A DNA stretch of 43,276 nucleotides from Gammaproteobacteria bacterium (GTDB taxonomy: Bacteria > Pseudomonadota > Gammaproteobacteria > Steroidobacterales > Steroidobacteraceae): NCBI GenBank assembly GCA_009926865.1, contig RFOD01000018.1, positions 1 through 43,276 of the forward strand. Direction: 5' to 3'. Made by a program: the position numbers and the translations under genes. Shown here in pieces: positions 14,459 through 23,951 of this stretch (the first letter of the stretch is position 1; each line of letters begins with the position of its first letter). The notes beneath the pieces are model-generated. The model was not told the origin of the DNA. It made no database searches and saw nothing but the letters and a program-made list of their open reading frames with translations.

Positions 14459-15146
14459 GTGCGGCGGGGCGCACGTATGCATCAAATAAATACATCAAAA
14501 CTCTGGCTCTGGAATAGTCTGCCGCCACTCGCGATCGTGCTTTTATTGGGGTGGATCGCTTGGGCCGATGCAGACACGCAGATCGCCCAACTATTCTTCT
14601 ACGACGCGACAACACAGAAGTGGCTTGCTACAGACGCTCTGTGGGCGCAATGTCATGCGTCTGATCGGTATGTTAGCCATTCTCGCCTGGCTGGCAAGTT
14701 ATCGCTTTCATCTATTGACTCGGCATCGCCGCGCACTCGGTTACCTCGCGTTATGTTTGGCGCTGATTCCACTTGTAGTCGGCGGTTTGAAGCAAATCAC
14801 AAACGTGGATTGCCCCTGGGATTTAGAGGGCTTCGGTGGCAATCGTCCCTTCGTGCACTATTTTGAAAGTCGGCCATCCGATCTGCCTAAAGCTGCATGC
14901 TTTCCAGGCGCGCATTCCTCCTCAGCTTTCGCACTATTTGCGCTGGCGTTTCTTGCGCGTCGTAGATCGTTCGGTCTGGCGGTCGGGGTGGCAATGGCCG
15001 TGACGGTCATAGGCGGTATGTTTTCTTTTGCTCAGCAAGCTCGCGGTGCGCACTTCTTGTCCCATGATCTTTGGTCCATGTTTTTGGCATGGTCGTTATG
15101 TGGACTCATCAGCTATTTAGTATTCGAAAGAGGGCGGCCATCGTGA
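14459..15146 (+). pseudogene. PAP2-family lipid phosphatase, frameshifted
   Basis: Two overlapping reading frames together make one PAP2 phosphatase. The first frame, from GTG 14459 or ATG 14477, carries the N-terminal membrane helix (LPPLAIVLLLGWIAWAD) and the FFYDATTQKW segment, then loses similarity near 14640. The next frame (+1) continues from GRNVMRLIGMLAILAWLASY to the end at 15146. It carries the PAP2 motifs: KQITNVDCPWDL, PGAHSSSAF (usual PSGH) and ARGAHFLSHDLWS. Family members have about ten more residues between the Trp-rich segment and GRN, so a small deletion with a frameshift near 14640-14655 is likely. It may be a real mutation or a sequence error. The catalytic half is intact in the second frame and could start internally at ATG 14651, but would lack the first helix. 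EptA and this family often act together on lipid A. Confidence 0.7.
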
Positions 15147-16864
15147 TACCTCTTCTCTCATTAACACCCAACAGACCAATACTCGGGCGGGCGTTTTTAT
15201 TATCGTTTGCATTATTTGCCGCACCCGCTTTTTCGCAAAGTGCCAAATATGACTCCGATCAGCCGGTATTGCCAAGCTTCTCCGCACGTGCGGAGCGGGA
15301 AATTGACATCCGTCCGGAAGGTATGCCCAGCGATGATGCGCTCAAGGAAAACGAGGCAGTTATTGGTAGAATTATTATAAACCCAAACGAAATCTTTGAT
15401 ACGCGCATTTCTGCTGAGAATACCCGACTTTTCCGCTTGGCAAATCGATTACATTACGGCACTCGCGTCGCGACCGTTGAGGATAAATTACTATTTGAGA
15501 CAGGAGAGACGTTTGACCCAAAGATTATTGCCGAGAGCGAAAGACTGCTAAGAGATACGCGCTATCTCTACGATGCGCAGATTCGACCTGTCGCGTACGA
15601 CAATAATGTCGTTGATCTGGAGGTTCAGACACGTGATGTTTGGACGCTTAACCCCGGGGTTTCGTTTGGTCGTAAAGGCGGGGAGAACAGTTCGGGTTTC
15701 GAACTCGAGGAGCTCAACCTGCTGGGTCTCGGTACGCAGCTGAGTTTGAAACACACCTCAGACGTCGATCGCGACAGTACGTCGTTGCGTTATGTGGATG
15801 GGCAGCTAGGCCGCAGTTGGTGGCGAATCGAGACTGAATACGCCGACAACAGCGACGGACAGCGCCAAAGACTGATTCTGGAGCAACCCTTCTATGCGCT
15901 TGATACGCGACGGTCCGCCGGTATCTCGTTGGTTGATGAAGAGCGAATCGATAACTTCTACGACGCAGGCGAGGAAGTCTATGAATTCGGCCGACAACGG
16001 CGCTTCGCAGAAATTAAATGGGGGTGGTCTAGCGGTCGCGCCACCCGCTTCATTGATCGATTTTCCGTTGGATGGACGTTCGATAATCAGTCGTTCTCTG
16101 ACGTGGGCTCGGTGCCATCGGGCTTATTGCCATCTGACCGAAAGCTATCGTATCCCTGGTTTTCATGGGAGCGTCTGGAAGACCGATATCTTGAGGGCCG
16201 AAATCTAGATCAAATCGAACGTACCGAAGATGTTTCGCTAGGTTGGCGATTTTTCACCCGTATCGGTCTGGCGCGTTCAGACTGGGCGGCAGACCGAAAT
16301 GCATTTCTGTTGGCATCGTCTGTGTCCAAGGGCTACGAGTGGAGTCGAGGCCGGCAACTGCAGTGGCAGACGGCCCTAACGTCGCGTTACGAACGTGGAC
16401 AATTTGTTGATACCTTATTAAGTGGTCGAATCCAGTACTACCGGCGCCAATCGGACCGCCGGTTATTCTTTGCCGCGCTCGAGTGGGATGCAGGTCACAA
16501 ACTAGATCAAGACCAGCAGCTATCTTTGGGCGGCGACTCCGGTCTACGAGGGTATCCCTTGCGCTTCAGTGACGGTGAAGGGCGCTGGCTGTTCACCGTT
16601 GAGCAGCGGGCGTTCAGTAACTGGTATCCATTCCGCTTAGTACACGTAGGCGCCGCAGCATTTATCGATGTGGGGAGTACCTGGGGACGAAGCCGATTTG
16701 AGAGCGAGCAGCGAGTACTGAGTAATTTCGGATTAGGTCTCCGATTAGGTAATAGCCGATCTGCTCTAGGTAACGTTTTGCATATGGATCTTGCGATGCC
16801 ATTGGGAGGTAGTGGTAGCGTGAAGGATTTGCAATTTATCGTGGAAACCAAAAAAAGCTTTTAA
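15143..16864 (+). CDS. Omp85/BamA-type outer membrane protein with POTRA domain
   Basis: 573 residues from the GTG at 15143, which overlaps the PAP2 stop in a GTGA junction. A signal peptide covers about residues 1-32 (LLSFALFAAPAFSQS). One POTRA-like domain lies at about 75-165 (LFETGETFDPKIIAESERLL, then YDAQIRPVAYDNNVVDLEV), and the rest is a 16-strand-type beta-barrel. The Omp85 signature appears as LGGDSGLRGYPLRF (the V/LRGY motif) near 450, and the chain ends in Phe. Proteins of this kind insert or export proteins or lipids at the outer membrane. BamA itself has five POTRA domains, so this is a shorter accessory member (D15 surface-antigen type). It lies between the PAP2 gene and the EptA-like gene, 3 bases before the latter. 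Confidence 0.85.
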   Translation: MIPLLSLTPNRPILGRAFLLSFALFAAPAFSQSAKYDSDQPVLPSFSARAEREIDIRPEGMPSDDALKENEAVIGRIIINPNEIFDTRISAENTRLFRLANRLHYGTRVATVEDKLLFETGETFDPKIIAESERLLRDTRYLYDAQIRPVAYDNNVVDLEVQTRDVWTLNPGVSFGRKGGENSSGFELEELNLLGLGTQLSLKHTSDVDRDSTSLRYVDGQLGRSWWRIETEYADNSDGQRQRLILEQPFYALDTRRSAGISLVDEERIDNFYDAGEEVYEFGRQRRFAEIKWGWSSGRATRFIDRFSVGWTFDNQSFSDVGSVPSGLLPSDRKLSYPWFSWERLEDRYLEGRNLDQIERTEDVSLGWRFFTRIGLARSDWAADRNAFLLASSVSKGYEWSRGRQLQWQTALTSRYERGQFVDTLLSGRIQYYRRQSDRRLFFAALEWDAGHKLDQDQQLSLGGDSGLRGYPLRFSDGEGRWLFTVEQRAFSNWYPFRLVHVGAAAFIDVGSTWGRSRFESEQRVLSNFGLGLRLGNSRSALGNVLHMDLAMPLGGSGSVKDLQFIVETKKSF

Positions 16865-16867
16865 TTA

Positions 16868-18595
16868 ATGCAAGAAGTTATGCAAAGAGAAGATAATCAA
16901 AGCGTTGTTTTCAGAATTCTTAATGTGGCGAAAAAGACACGCTTGCCGGCCGTTGGTCTTAGTACTTTGACAGCATTCGTCGTCGTATGGTGCCTGCTCG
17001 TTCTGAATCAATCGTTGTGGCGACATTTACTAGAGTGGCGGCCAGTCGAGTCTTTTGAAGATCTCGCCTTTGTGCTGTCGTTCGGCGTACTCGCTTTTAT
17101 CGTTACTTATCTTTTTTTGACTCCCCTTACCCTTAGTCGTCGCGCCACTAAGCCTATCGTGGCGGTTTTATTAGTTATATCGTCTGCAGCGGCTTATTTT
17201 GTGAGTCGCTACGGCATCCTGATCGATAAGACGATGATCCGGAATGTATTCGCCACTAACACTACGGAGAGCTTAGAGCTTTTGACCGTAGGATTAGTTC
17301 TGCAAGTCACATTCTTTGGAGTGATACCGGCGTTAGTCGTGGTTAGGTGGCCCCTTAAAGTCCAGTCGGTGCGTGAGCGAGTAGCCCACAGGGCTGCTGT
17401 GATTGCCGCCCTCTTTATGGCACTCGGGGGGATTGCAGCTATTTTCTATCAGCCGCACGCGTCGCTATTGCGCAACCATCGCGAAGCGCGACATATGCTG
17501 AGTCCAATCAATATCCTCTCTAGTGTCGGGAGCTTAGCGACAGAGGCGATTCGTCAGCCGTTACCGTATGAAGCGATCGCAGCGGGCGTTAAGCTGGGGC
17601 CGCATTGGTCAAATCTAGTGCTTAGTAAGAATCACGAGGAACAACCCGAGCACAGGCCTACGCTATTGGTGTTAGTGGTCGGAGAAACGGCGCGCGCCAA
17701 AAACTTTGGACTCAATCATTACTTAAGACAAACAACGCCTCAGCTTCAGTCGATACCTAATGTAGTGGCATTTGATCGTGTGACGGCGTGCGGCACCTCA
17801 ACAGCTATCTCTGTGCCTTGTTTATTTTCAGATCTAAGCCGTGAAGAGTTCTCAGTGCGTCGTGCGCGCGCGCGTGACAATTTGTTGGATGTGATGGAGC
17901 GAGCGGGCTTTGACATCGTGTGGTTCGACAACAATACGAGTTGTAATGGGGCGTGTGGGGACAGAGTGGAAATACGAGTGGACAGTACAGCTTCGTCGGA
18001 CCTATGTCCGCCTGCAACGCCGTGTATGGATGGCGCCCTTTTCGAGAAAGTTTGGAAGAAATTAGAGCATATCAATCGCGACACTGTACTTGTCATACAC
18101 ATGTTAGGGAGTCATGGTCCGGGGTATCACCTCCGTTATCCCAAGGAATATGAGCGATTTACGCCAGTCTGCCGAGAAACAGATTTTTCACTCTGCACAA
18201 TCGAAGAAATTGTTAATGCGTATGACAATACGATCTTATACAGCGACACTTTATTGGCGGAGACGATCGGACGCTTATCAAACCAGTCGCAGCGTATGGA
18301 TAGTGCATTTATTTATGTCTCCGACCATGGAGAGTCATTAGGAGAAAAGGGCTTGTTTCTTCACGCCATTCCTTACGCGGTTGCTCCCAAAGAGCAACTC
18401 GAGGTGCCGATGGTGTTCTGGATGAGTTCCGGTTTCGGTAAGCATATGGGGCTGAGTTCGGACTGTATTCGCGAAGCTCGTCATCGCCCAGTGTCCCATG
18501 ACTTCCTCTTTCACTCCGTATTAGGTTTGATGGATATCACGCTTCCGGCCAAACGTACGGAGCTGGATCTTTTCAGTCCCTGCGTACGAGGGTGA
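16868..18595 (+). CDS. eptA: Phosphoethanolamine transferase (EptA/sulfatase-like)
   Basis: 575 residues. Five N-terminal membrane helices (within about 25-205) precede a periplasmic alkaline phosphatase-superfamily domain. Zinc-site and catalytic motifs are visible: VVGETARAKNFGLNHY near 273 (metal Glu), VTACGTSTAISVPC near 307 (catalytic Thr), MLGSHGPGYHLRYP near 412 and VSDHGESLGEKGLFLHA near 484. Several cysteines fit the disulfide pattern of the family. The enzyme moves phosphoethanolamine from phosphatidylethanolamine to lipid A or another envelope acceptor, which lowers negative charge. The start could be ATG 16868 or 16880. It is 3 bases after the Omp85 gene and is preceded by a PAP2 phosphatase, so the three likely modify the envelope together. 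Confidence 0.9.
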   Translation: MQEVMQREDNQSVVFRILNVAKKTRLPAVGLSTLTAFVVVWCLLVLNQSLWRHLLEWRPVESFEDLAFVLSFGVLAFIVTYLFLTPLTLSRRATKPIVAVLLVISSAAAYFVSRYGILIDKTMIRNVFATNTTESLELLTVGLVLQVTFFGVIPALVVVRWPLKVQSVRERVAHRAAVIAALFMALGGIAAIFYQPHASLLRNHREARHMLSPINILSSVGSLATEAIRQPLPYEAIAAGVKLGPHWSNLVLSKNHEEQPEHRPTLLVLVVGETARAKNFGLNHYLRQTTPQLQSIPNVVAFDRVTACGTSTAISVPCLFSDLSREEFSVRRARARDNLLDVMERAGFDIVWFDNNTSCNGACGDRVEIRVDSTASSDLCPPATPCMDGALFEKVWKKLEHINRDTVLVIHMLGSHGPGYHLRYPKEYERFTPVCRETDFSLCTIEEIVNAYDNTILYSDTLLAETIGRLSNQSQRMDSAFIYVSDHGESLGEKGLFLHAIPYAVAPKEQLEVPMVFWMSSGFGKHMGLSSDCIREARHRPVSHDFLFHSVLGLMDITLPAKRTELDLFSPCVRG

Positions 18596-18637
18596 CTCTA
18601 GGCGGACTCGTTATTATGGATCTTCGAGACTCCGTGT

Positions 18638-19675
18638 ATGAGTGCGCTCTATGCTAACGTTGACGTCGTGCCCATTTCGCGTCGTCAATTCGTACAACTT
18701 TCTGCGGCTGGCCTCGCAGCGCCTTCCATGGTGGCTTGCTCATCGGCCGATGAGCTCGTCATTCGACCCGACGGAGTACCCCTGTCGGGTTTTACCGCAG
18801 AGTCCACAGCGTTTGATGTGGTGGCAGGGCTGGATCTCAAAGATCGGAATATCTTAATCACCGGCGGGACTTCAGGCCTAGGTTTAGAGTCTGCGCGTGC
18901 TTTAGCGGGCCGTGGCGCAACTGTTTGGCTCACAGGTCGAAGTCTTGAGCGAGCACAGATAGCGTGTCGGCAAGTGGGCGGAGATTGTCGCCCACTCCAG
19001 CTGGAGCTAGAACAACCCGAGTCAATATTGGCGTGCGCACAGCGCTTTAAGCAGATGGCAACGCAGCTAGACGCGCTGGTCTGTAACGCCGGCATCATGG
19101 TGCTCGGTGAGCGACGACTGGTCGGTGCGGTGGAGCAGCATTTTGCCGTGAATCATCTCGGACATTTTTTGCTCGTTCATCATCTGCTGGCGCCACTGCA
19201 GAGCGCGCCGCAAGGAAGAGTGGTCGTCGTCGGAAGCTCCGCCTACAAGTGGGCGCCGACAGCCGGTATCGAATTTGACAACCTAGACGGTGCGCGTGAT
19301 TACACGCCGAATAAAGCGTACGGCCAGTCGAAACTCGCTAATGCCCTCTTTTCGTTGGAGCTTTCGCAGCGCCTTCAGGGAACCCCTGTCACATCGAACT
19401 CTATAAATCCCGGTGCGGCGGATACTGAGCTTTGGCGGCACTATCCGCGGTGGCAGCAATGGCTATTAGCGCCCGTTAAGGGCTTTCTACTCAAGACGGC
19501 ACCACAGGCAGCGGCAACCCAATGCTACGTAGCTACGGCACCCACTTTGGCTTCGACGTCAGGCTACTACTTCGAAGACTGTAACCCGGTCGTGCCACCC
19601 GCTCAGGTTCGCGATGCGGAGCTTGCAGCGCAATTGTGGGCAACATCCGAGCGCCTCCTGCAGCCCTATCTCTAG
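18638..19675 (+). CDS. SDR oxidoreductase with Tat-type lipoprotein signal
   Basis: 345 residues. The N-terminus has a twin-arginine motif (SRRQFVQLSAAGLAAPSMVA followed by Cys), ending in a lipobox-like MVAC, so the protein is probably exported folded and lipid-anchored. The mature part is an SDR: TGGTSGLG near residue 75, NAGIM near 148, GSSAYKW near 195 and the catalytic Tyr-Lys in YGQSKLANALFS near 225. The body resembles retinol dehydrogenase/WW-domain oxidoreductase-like SDRs. An exported SDR is unusual because NAD(P) is cytoplasmic, so the cofactor would have to be bound before Tat export. A gap of 42 bases follows the EptA-like gene. Confidence 0.82.
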   Translation: MSALYANVDVVPISRRQFVQLSAAGLAAPSMVACSSADELVIRPDGVPLSGFTAESTAFDVVAGLDLKDRNILITGGTSGLGLESARALAGRGATVWLTGRSLERAQIACRQVGGDCRPLQLELEQPESILACAQRFKQMATQLDALVCNAGIMVLGERRLVGAVEQHFAVNHLGHFLLVHHLLAPLQSAPQGRVVVVGSSAYKWAPTAGIEFDNLDGARDYTPNKAYGQSKLANALFSLELSQRLQGTPVTSNSINPGAADTELWRHYPRWQQWLLAPVKGFLLKTAPQAAATQCYVATAPTLASTSGYYFEDCNPVVPPAQVRDAELAAQLWATSERLLQPYL

Positions 19676-19706
19676 ATCTGTATCCATAGAAGTGTTTTCT
19701 TAGGCT

Positions 19707-20258
19707 ATGTTGCAACATCTCATTAAAGTAGAGCCTGTTACCGCCGAAGCGATAGCGCCTTTTGGCGCGCTCATTGGACCCCGCGCCCCCGTGCGTCCTA
19801 TGAATCTCGACTACTACCTAGGGAAAGTTGCGACAGGGCGACAGGTGGAGTTTAAGAGCGATACGCCTGTCGAATTATCTTTGGCGCGGATTGATCGTAG
19901 GCCACTGGAAGTACGTTACCTCGAGCGTCATCCGGGCCACACACAGACTTTTTTACCGTTGGGGAATCAGCCGTTTTTGGCGATCTTTGCGCCCCCATCA
20001 GAGAGTGATTTGCCGGATCTCGATGCGCTGCGCGCTTTTCGGTTCGAGGGCGATACGGGTATCACTTTGCATCGCGGCACGTGGCATGAATTTCCCTTTG
20101 CTATTGAAGACAACACTCATATCGTGGTGATGCTGTCTTCGCAGACGACGCGTGATTTACAGCAACGCGCCCCTAATGGAATTGAAGCGTTCGGGCCTGA
20201 TCTAGATAAAAAAGATATCAACACACGGTTTGGCGTCACCATCGCATTGCAGGAGTGA
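19707..20258 (+). CDS. Ureidoglycolate lyase family protein (AllA-like)
   Basis: 183 residues. The pattern is that of the ureidoglycolate lyase family (cupin-like): VTAEAIAPFGALIG near 10, ERHPGHTQTFLPLG near 72, FLAIFAPP near 89, and GITLHRGTWHEFPFA near 117, which carries the metal-type His residues. AllA releases urea from ureidoglycolate in allantoin breakdown. No other allantoin or purine-degradation gene is in the window, so the substrate here may be a different ureido or acid compound. It is 31 bases after the Tat-SDR and 9 bases before the molybdopterin subunit gene, suggesting one transcript. Confidence 0.85.
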   Translation: MLQHLIKVEPVTAEAIAPFGALIGPRAPVRPMNLDYYLGKVATGRQVEFKSDTPVELSLARIDRRPLEVRYLERHPGHTQTFLPLGNQPFLAIFAPPSESDLPDLDALRAFRFEGDTGITLHRGTWHEFPFAIEDNTHIVVMLSSQTTRDLQQRAPNGIEAFGPDLDKKDINTRFGVTIALQE

Positions 20259-20267
20259 GGGTTGAGC

Positions 20268-22496
20268 ATGAGTGACTCGCGAGTAGTGCATTTAGACCGT
20301 AGGCAGTTTCTGCGTCTCACGGGTCAGGCGGGCGGCGGTTTGATGTTGGCAGCGGTGCTGTCGAACACGGCCGAGGCGACGTCGTCCGTTAATGCTCTCG
20401 CGACAGATGCCGTATTTACACCAAGCGCAGTGCTACAGATCTCAGCGGCCGGCATCGTGCTTTATGCCACCCAGCCTGAGATTGGTCAGGGTGTCAAAAC
20501 TTCACTACCGATGTTGATTGCCGAAGAGCTCGAAGTGGCTTGGCAGGATGTGGAAGTCCGCCAGTCAGAAATCGATATGGAGCGCTTCGGTCGCCAGGCA
20601 GCCGGAGGGTCCACCGCCATTTGGCGAGCTTGGGATCCCTTGCGACGCGCCGGTGCCGTGGCGCGCGAAATGTTGATTGCGGGCGCTGCGTCACGTTGGG
20701 GGGTGTCGGTCGATCAATGTGTCGCGCGTGATAGCCATGTCATTCACACTCCGAGTAACCGTCGGATTCATTATCGCCAGTTAGCCTCTGTTGCTCAAAG
20801 AATGGTGCTTCCGGCGTCTAATACCATCTCATTGAAAGCGAAGTCGCAGTATCGTTTGCTCGGGACCCGCGTCGGGGGTGTCGACAACTTAAGTGTGGTG
20901 ACGGGTGCAAAACTGTTTGCCAGTGACGTGTACTTGCCCAAGATGGTGCACGCCATGTATGTCCGCTCGCCAGTAGCGGGTGGTCGTGTTGCTGAAGTAA
21001 ATCTCGATGTGATACGCGGCCTATCTGGTGTGTTGGATGTGTTTGTCTTGGAGGGCAATGGAGAAGACACCGAGTTGCGTTCAGGTGTCGCGATCATTGC
21101 CAAAGATACCTGGTCAGTCTGGCAGGCGCGCAAACGCTTGCAGATTGAGTGGGATACCACCGACGCTGCAACGGATGATTGGCAAGCCGCGTTGGTAGCT
21201 GCCGAACAAAAATTGGCGGAAACAGGTCGCGCGCGTATTGTGGGGGAGCGAGGTGAAGCCGAGGCGATGATCAAACGTTCGACGCAACAGCTTGCATCGA
21301 CTTATCGCTATGCATTTTTGTCGCACGCACAACTAGAGCCCCAGTGCTGCGTAGCACATTATCACGAAGATGAGGGTCGCCTCGAGGTATGGGCGCCGAC
21401 CCAAACCCCGCAGCGTGCAATGACTGTTGCCGCCAAGGTGCTGGGTATTGAAGAGAAAAAAATCACGGTCCATCAACCTCGAGTGGGTGGTGGATTCGGA
21501 CGTCGTCTGATGAATGATTATGTGGGTGAGGTTGCTGCGATCGCTCGTCGTGTGGGGCATCCAGTGAAGCTGCAGTGGACGCGTGAAGACGATATGAACA
21601 ATGATTTTCTCCGTGCCGGGGGCATTCATGCGCTACGAGCGGGCTTGGATGCAGAGGGTCAGATTACGGGATGGCAAAATCACTTCGTGACTTTCTCGCC
21701 CGATGGCGAGCGCCCGGTGACGGGGGGCGATCTCAAGAATGACACGGATTTCGTGCAGCTTTTGGAGCACACACAGCTACGACGTAGCATGCTGCCTTGG
21801 CGTTCGTCGTGTGGCTTTTGGCGTGCACCCGGTTCGAGCGCCGTAGCCTTTCCGTTACAGAGTTTTTTGCATGAGTTAGCGGTCGCCGCAAATAAAGACC
21901 ACCGAGATTTTTTGCTAGGGCTTTTGGGGGAGTCCCGTTGGCTAGAGCCCGATAATCGTAATGCCTTACACACGGGGCGTGCTGCGGGCGTGATCCGCTT
22001 GGCGACTGAAAAAGCAGGTTGGGGCCGTCAATTACCTCCGGGGCGAGCGTTGGGCTTGGCTTTTTACTTTAGTCACGCCACGCACGTTGCTGAAGTCGCG
22101 GAAGTCAGTGTGGATGCCAACAAAAATATCACGGTACATCGTGTGGTCGTAGCCGTCGATGCGGGCCCTATCGTTAATTTAAGTTCCGCTGAATCTCAGG
22201 TTCAAGGCTCGGTGGTTGACGGCTTAAGCGCAATGATGGGGCAAAAAATTACGCATGAAGCGGGCCGTGTTCGCGAGCAAAACTTTGATAACTACCCGTT
22301 GTTGAGAATGCCTGCAGCACCCGAGATTGAGGTGCACTTTATCGAAAGTGATTTTATTCCGAGTGGACTCGGCGAGCCCGCTTTGCCGCCCGTCGCGCCT
22401 GCTGTCTGCAACGCCATTTTCAACGCCAGCGGGCAGCGGGTGCGTAGCCTGCCGCTACGTGAAGAAGGTTATTCGATGACGGCTTCCAGATCGTAA
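20268..22496 (+). CDS. Tat-exported molybdopterin-binding oxidoreductase subunit (IorB-like)
   Basis: 742 residues from the ATG at 20268, with GAGG 7 bases upstream; a TTG 6 bases earlier is in frame. A twin-arginine signal ([20 protein letters not shown]) starts the chain. The body is of the xanthine dehydrogenase/isoquinoline 1-oxidoreductase large-subunit type, with [20 protein letters not shown], the [10 protein letters not shown] cofactor segment, VGGGFGRRL and the C-terminal [14 protein letters not shown] carrying the active-site Glu. These enzymes hydroxylate N-heterocycles or oxidise aldehydes at a Mo cofactor. The normal partner, a small [2Fe-2S] subunit, and an electron-accepting cytochrome are both absent from this window. 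The 3' end overlaps the convergent rimO by 28 bases. Confidence 0.9.
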   Translation: MSDSRVVHLDRRQFLRLTGQAGGGLMLAAVLSNTAEATSSVNALATDAVFTPSAVLQISAAGIVLYATQPEIGQGVKTSLPMLIAEELEVAWQDVEVRQSEIDMERFGRQAAGGSTAIWRAWDPLRRAGAVAREMLIAGAASRWGVSVDQCVARDSHVIHTPSNRRIHYRQLASVAQRMVLPASNTISLKAKSQYRLLGTRVGGVDNLSVVTGAKLFASDVYLPKMVHAMYVRSPVAGGRVAEVNLDVIRGLSGVLDVFVLEGNGEDTELRSGVAIIAKDTWSVWQARKRLQIEWDTTDAATDDWQAALVAAEQKLAETGRARIVGERGEAEAMIKRSTQQLASTYRYAFLSHAQLEPQCCVAHYHEDEGRLEVWAPTQTPQRAMTVAAKVLGIEEKKITVHQPRVGGGFGRRLMNDYVGEVAAIARRVGHPVKLQWTREDDMNNDFLRAGGIHALRAGLDAEGQITGWQNHFVTFSPDGERPVTGGDLKNDTDFVQLLEHTQLRRSMLPWRSSCGFWRAPGSSAVAFPLQSFLHELAVAANKDHRDFLLGLLGESRWLEPDNRNALHTGRAAGVIRLATEKAGWGRQLPPGRALGLAFYFSHATHVAEVAEVSVDANKNITVHRVVVAVDAGPIVNLSSAESQVQGSVVDGLSAMMGQKITHEAGRVREQNFDNYPLLRMPAAPEIEVHFIESDFIPSGLGEPALPPVAPAVCNAIFNASGQRVRSLPLREEGYSMTASRS

Positions 22497-23854
22497 TCAT
22501 TCGCGGCGACAATTCTGGCTTCGACGAAGCTACCACTTCGAATAGCGTCGAGATTTCCTCGGACTTCAACAATTCCGTCAACTTCGGGGGCATCGCCACG
22601 TGTTCGTCCGATCGCGAGGATTTCGCCTGATTGATCAGGATCCTCCATCACTGAATCGATCAGTAAGGTCTGGATGGACCCCACTTTTTGATTGAGTCGT
22701 TGGGCGCTGATTTCCTGCGCGATTTGCATAAAAGTATCTAAGCGTTCTTGCTGCACAGATACTGGGATATGTTCGGCCAGTGCATTGGCTTTAGCGCCTT
22801 CCACGGGCGAATACATGAATGCGCCTACACGATCGATTTGCGCGCTTTTCAGCCATTGCAGTAGCTGCTCGAACTCAGCATCTGTTTCACCGGGAAAGCC
22901 GACGATGAAGGTACTTCGTAAGGTGAGATCTGGGCATATCGCGCGCCACGCTTCGATGCGTCGCAAGGTGTTTTCTGCATGTGCAGGGCGACGCATCCGC
23001 TTGAGCACTGATGGGCTCGCATGCTGAAAAGGAATATCCAAATAGGGCAGTATTTTCCCTTCTGCCATTAAGGGAAGGACGGCATCAACATGAGGGTAGG
23101 GGTAGACATAATGCATGCGTACCCATATCCCAAGAGTCCCGAGTGCCCGCGAGAGATCCACAAACCGGGTTTCGAATGTTTCCCCTTGCCAGTGGATTTC
23201 GGGGTACCTGAGATCCGAGCCATAGGCGCTGGTATCCTGAGAGATGACCAGTAATTCTTTGACTCCTGCACGAGCCAAACGTTCGGCTTCGCGTAACACG
23301 TCATCAAGACGTCGACTTACGAGCCGACCGCGTAAGTCTGGAATAATGCAAAAACTACAGCGATTATTGCAGCCTTCCGAAATCTTCAGATAAGCATAGT
23401 GCGAAGGCGTGAGCCGTACACCCTGCTCCGGTACCAGATCCAGAAAGGGATCATGCCGAGGGGGTAAATACTCATGAACGGCTGTCAGCACATCATCGTA
23501 GGCATGCGGCCCTGTCACGCGGAGAACTTGCGGGTGCTGCTCTAGAATTTTTTGTGGATTAGCGCCCAGACACCCCGTGACAATGACCTTGCCATTTTCT
23601 TTGATAGCTTCGCCGATCGCATCAAGCGACTCTTCGATCGCTGAGTCGATGAAGCCGCAAGTGTTCACAACCACTAGATCGGCCCCCGCATAGTCGGGTG
23701 CGATGCGGTACCCCTCGCTGCGCAACTGCGTGAGGATACGCTCGGAGTCCACCAGCGCTTTCGGGCATCCTAGACTGACAAACCCGACGCGAGGGTCGGG
23801 TGCGGGTTGACGTGTAGAAATCGTGGATGAGGGTGTTCGGATCTTCGTGGGCAC
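22469..23854 (-). CDS. rimO: Ribosomal protein uS12 methylthiotransferase
   Basis: 461 residues. A radical SAM enzyme that adds a methylthio group to an Asp of ribosomal protein uS12. The N-terminal UPF0004 domain binds the auxiliary [4Fe-4S] cluster through cysteines in [14 protein letters not shown] and VTGCLG. The radical SAM domain has the CxxxCxxC motif in [10 protein letters not shown] near residue 160, and the C-terminal TRAM domain (about 395-461) binds substrate. Features typical of RimO include QDTSAYG and YVYPYP. This is a housekeeping gene. It is convergent with the molybdopterin gene (28-base overlap) and divergent from the FAD monooxygenase, whose GTG is 97 bases away. Confidence 0.97.
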   Translation of the reverse strand: MPTKIRTPSSTISTRQPAPDPRVGFVSLGCPKALVDSERILTQLRSEGYRIAPDYAGADLVVVNTCGFIDSAIEESLDAIGEAIKENGKVIVTGCLGANPQKILEQHPQVLRVTGPHAYDDVLTAVHEYLPPRHDPFLDLVPEQGVRLTPSHYAYLKISEGCNNRCSFCIIPDLRGRLVSRRLDDVLREAERLARAGVKELLVISQDTSAYGSDLRYPEIHWQGETFETRFVDLSRALGTLGIWVRMHYVYPYPHVDAVLPLMAEGKILPYLDIPFQHASPSVLKRMRRPAHAENTLRRIEAWRAICPDLTLRSTFIVGFPGETDAEFEQLLQWLKSAQIDRVGAFMYSPVEGAKANALAEHIPVSVQQERLDTFMQIAQEISAQRLNQKVGSIQTLLIDSVMEDPDQSGEILAIGRTRGDAPEVDGIVEVRGNLDAIRSGSFVEARIVAANDYDLEAVIE

Positions 23855-23951
23855 GGCTTATTCTACCGCTCAGCGGCCGTTGGTGTCCGCAGTCTGGACG
23901 ACGACGACGGGTTGCTTCAGAGGTCCGCGAAACTCAGGCGAAATAGTCACC

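Noticed and set aside
17746-18102. 118-residue antisense frame inside the EptA-like gene
   Set aside because: The plus strand carries the catalytic motifs of the transferase; the antisense frame has none.
23866-23876. CCGCTCAGCGG palindrome between rimO and the FAD monooxygenase
   Set aside because: Only 5-base arms in a G/C-rich region; too likely by chance to call an operator.
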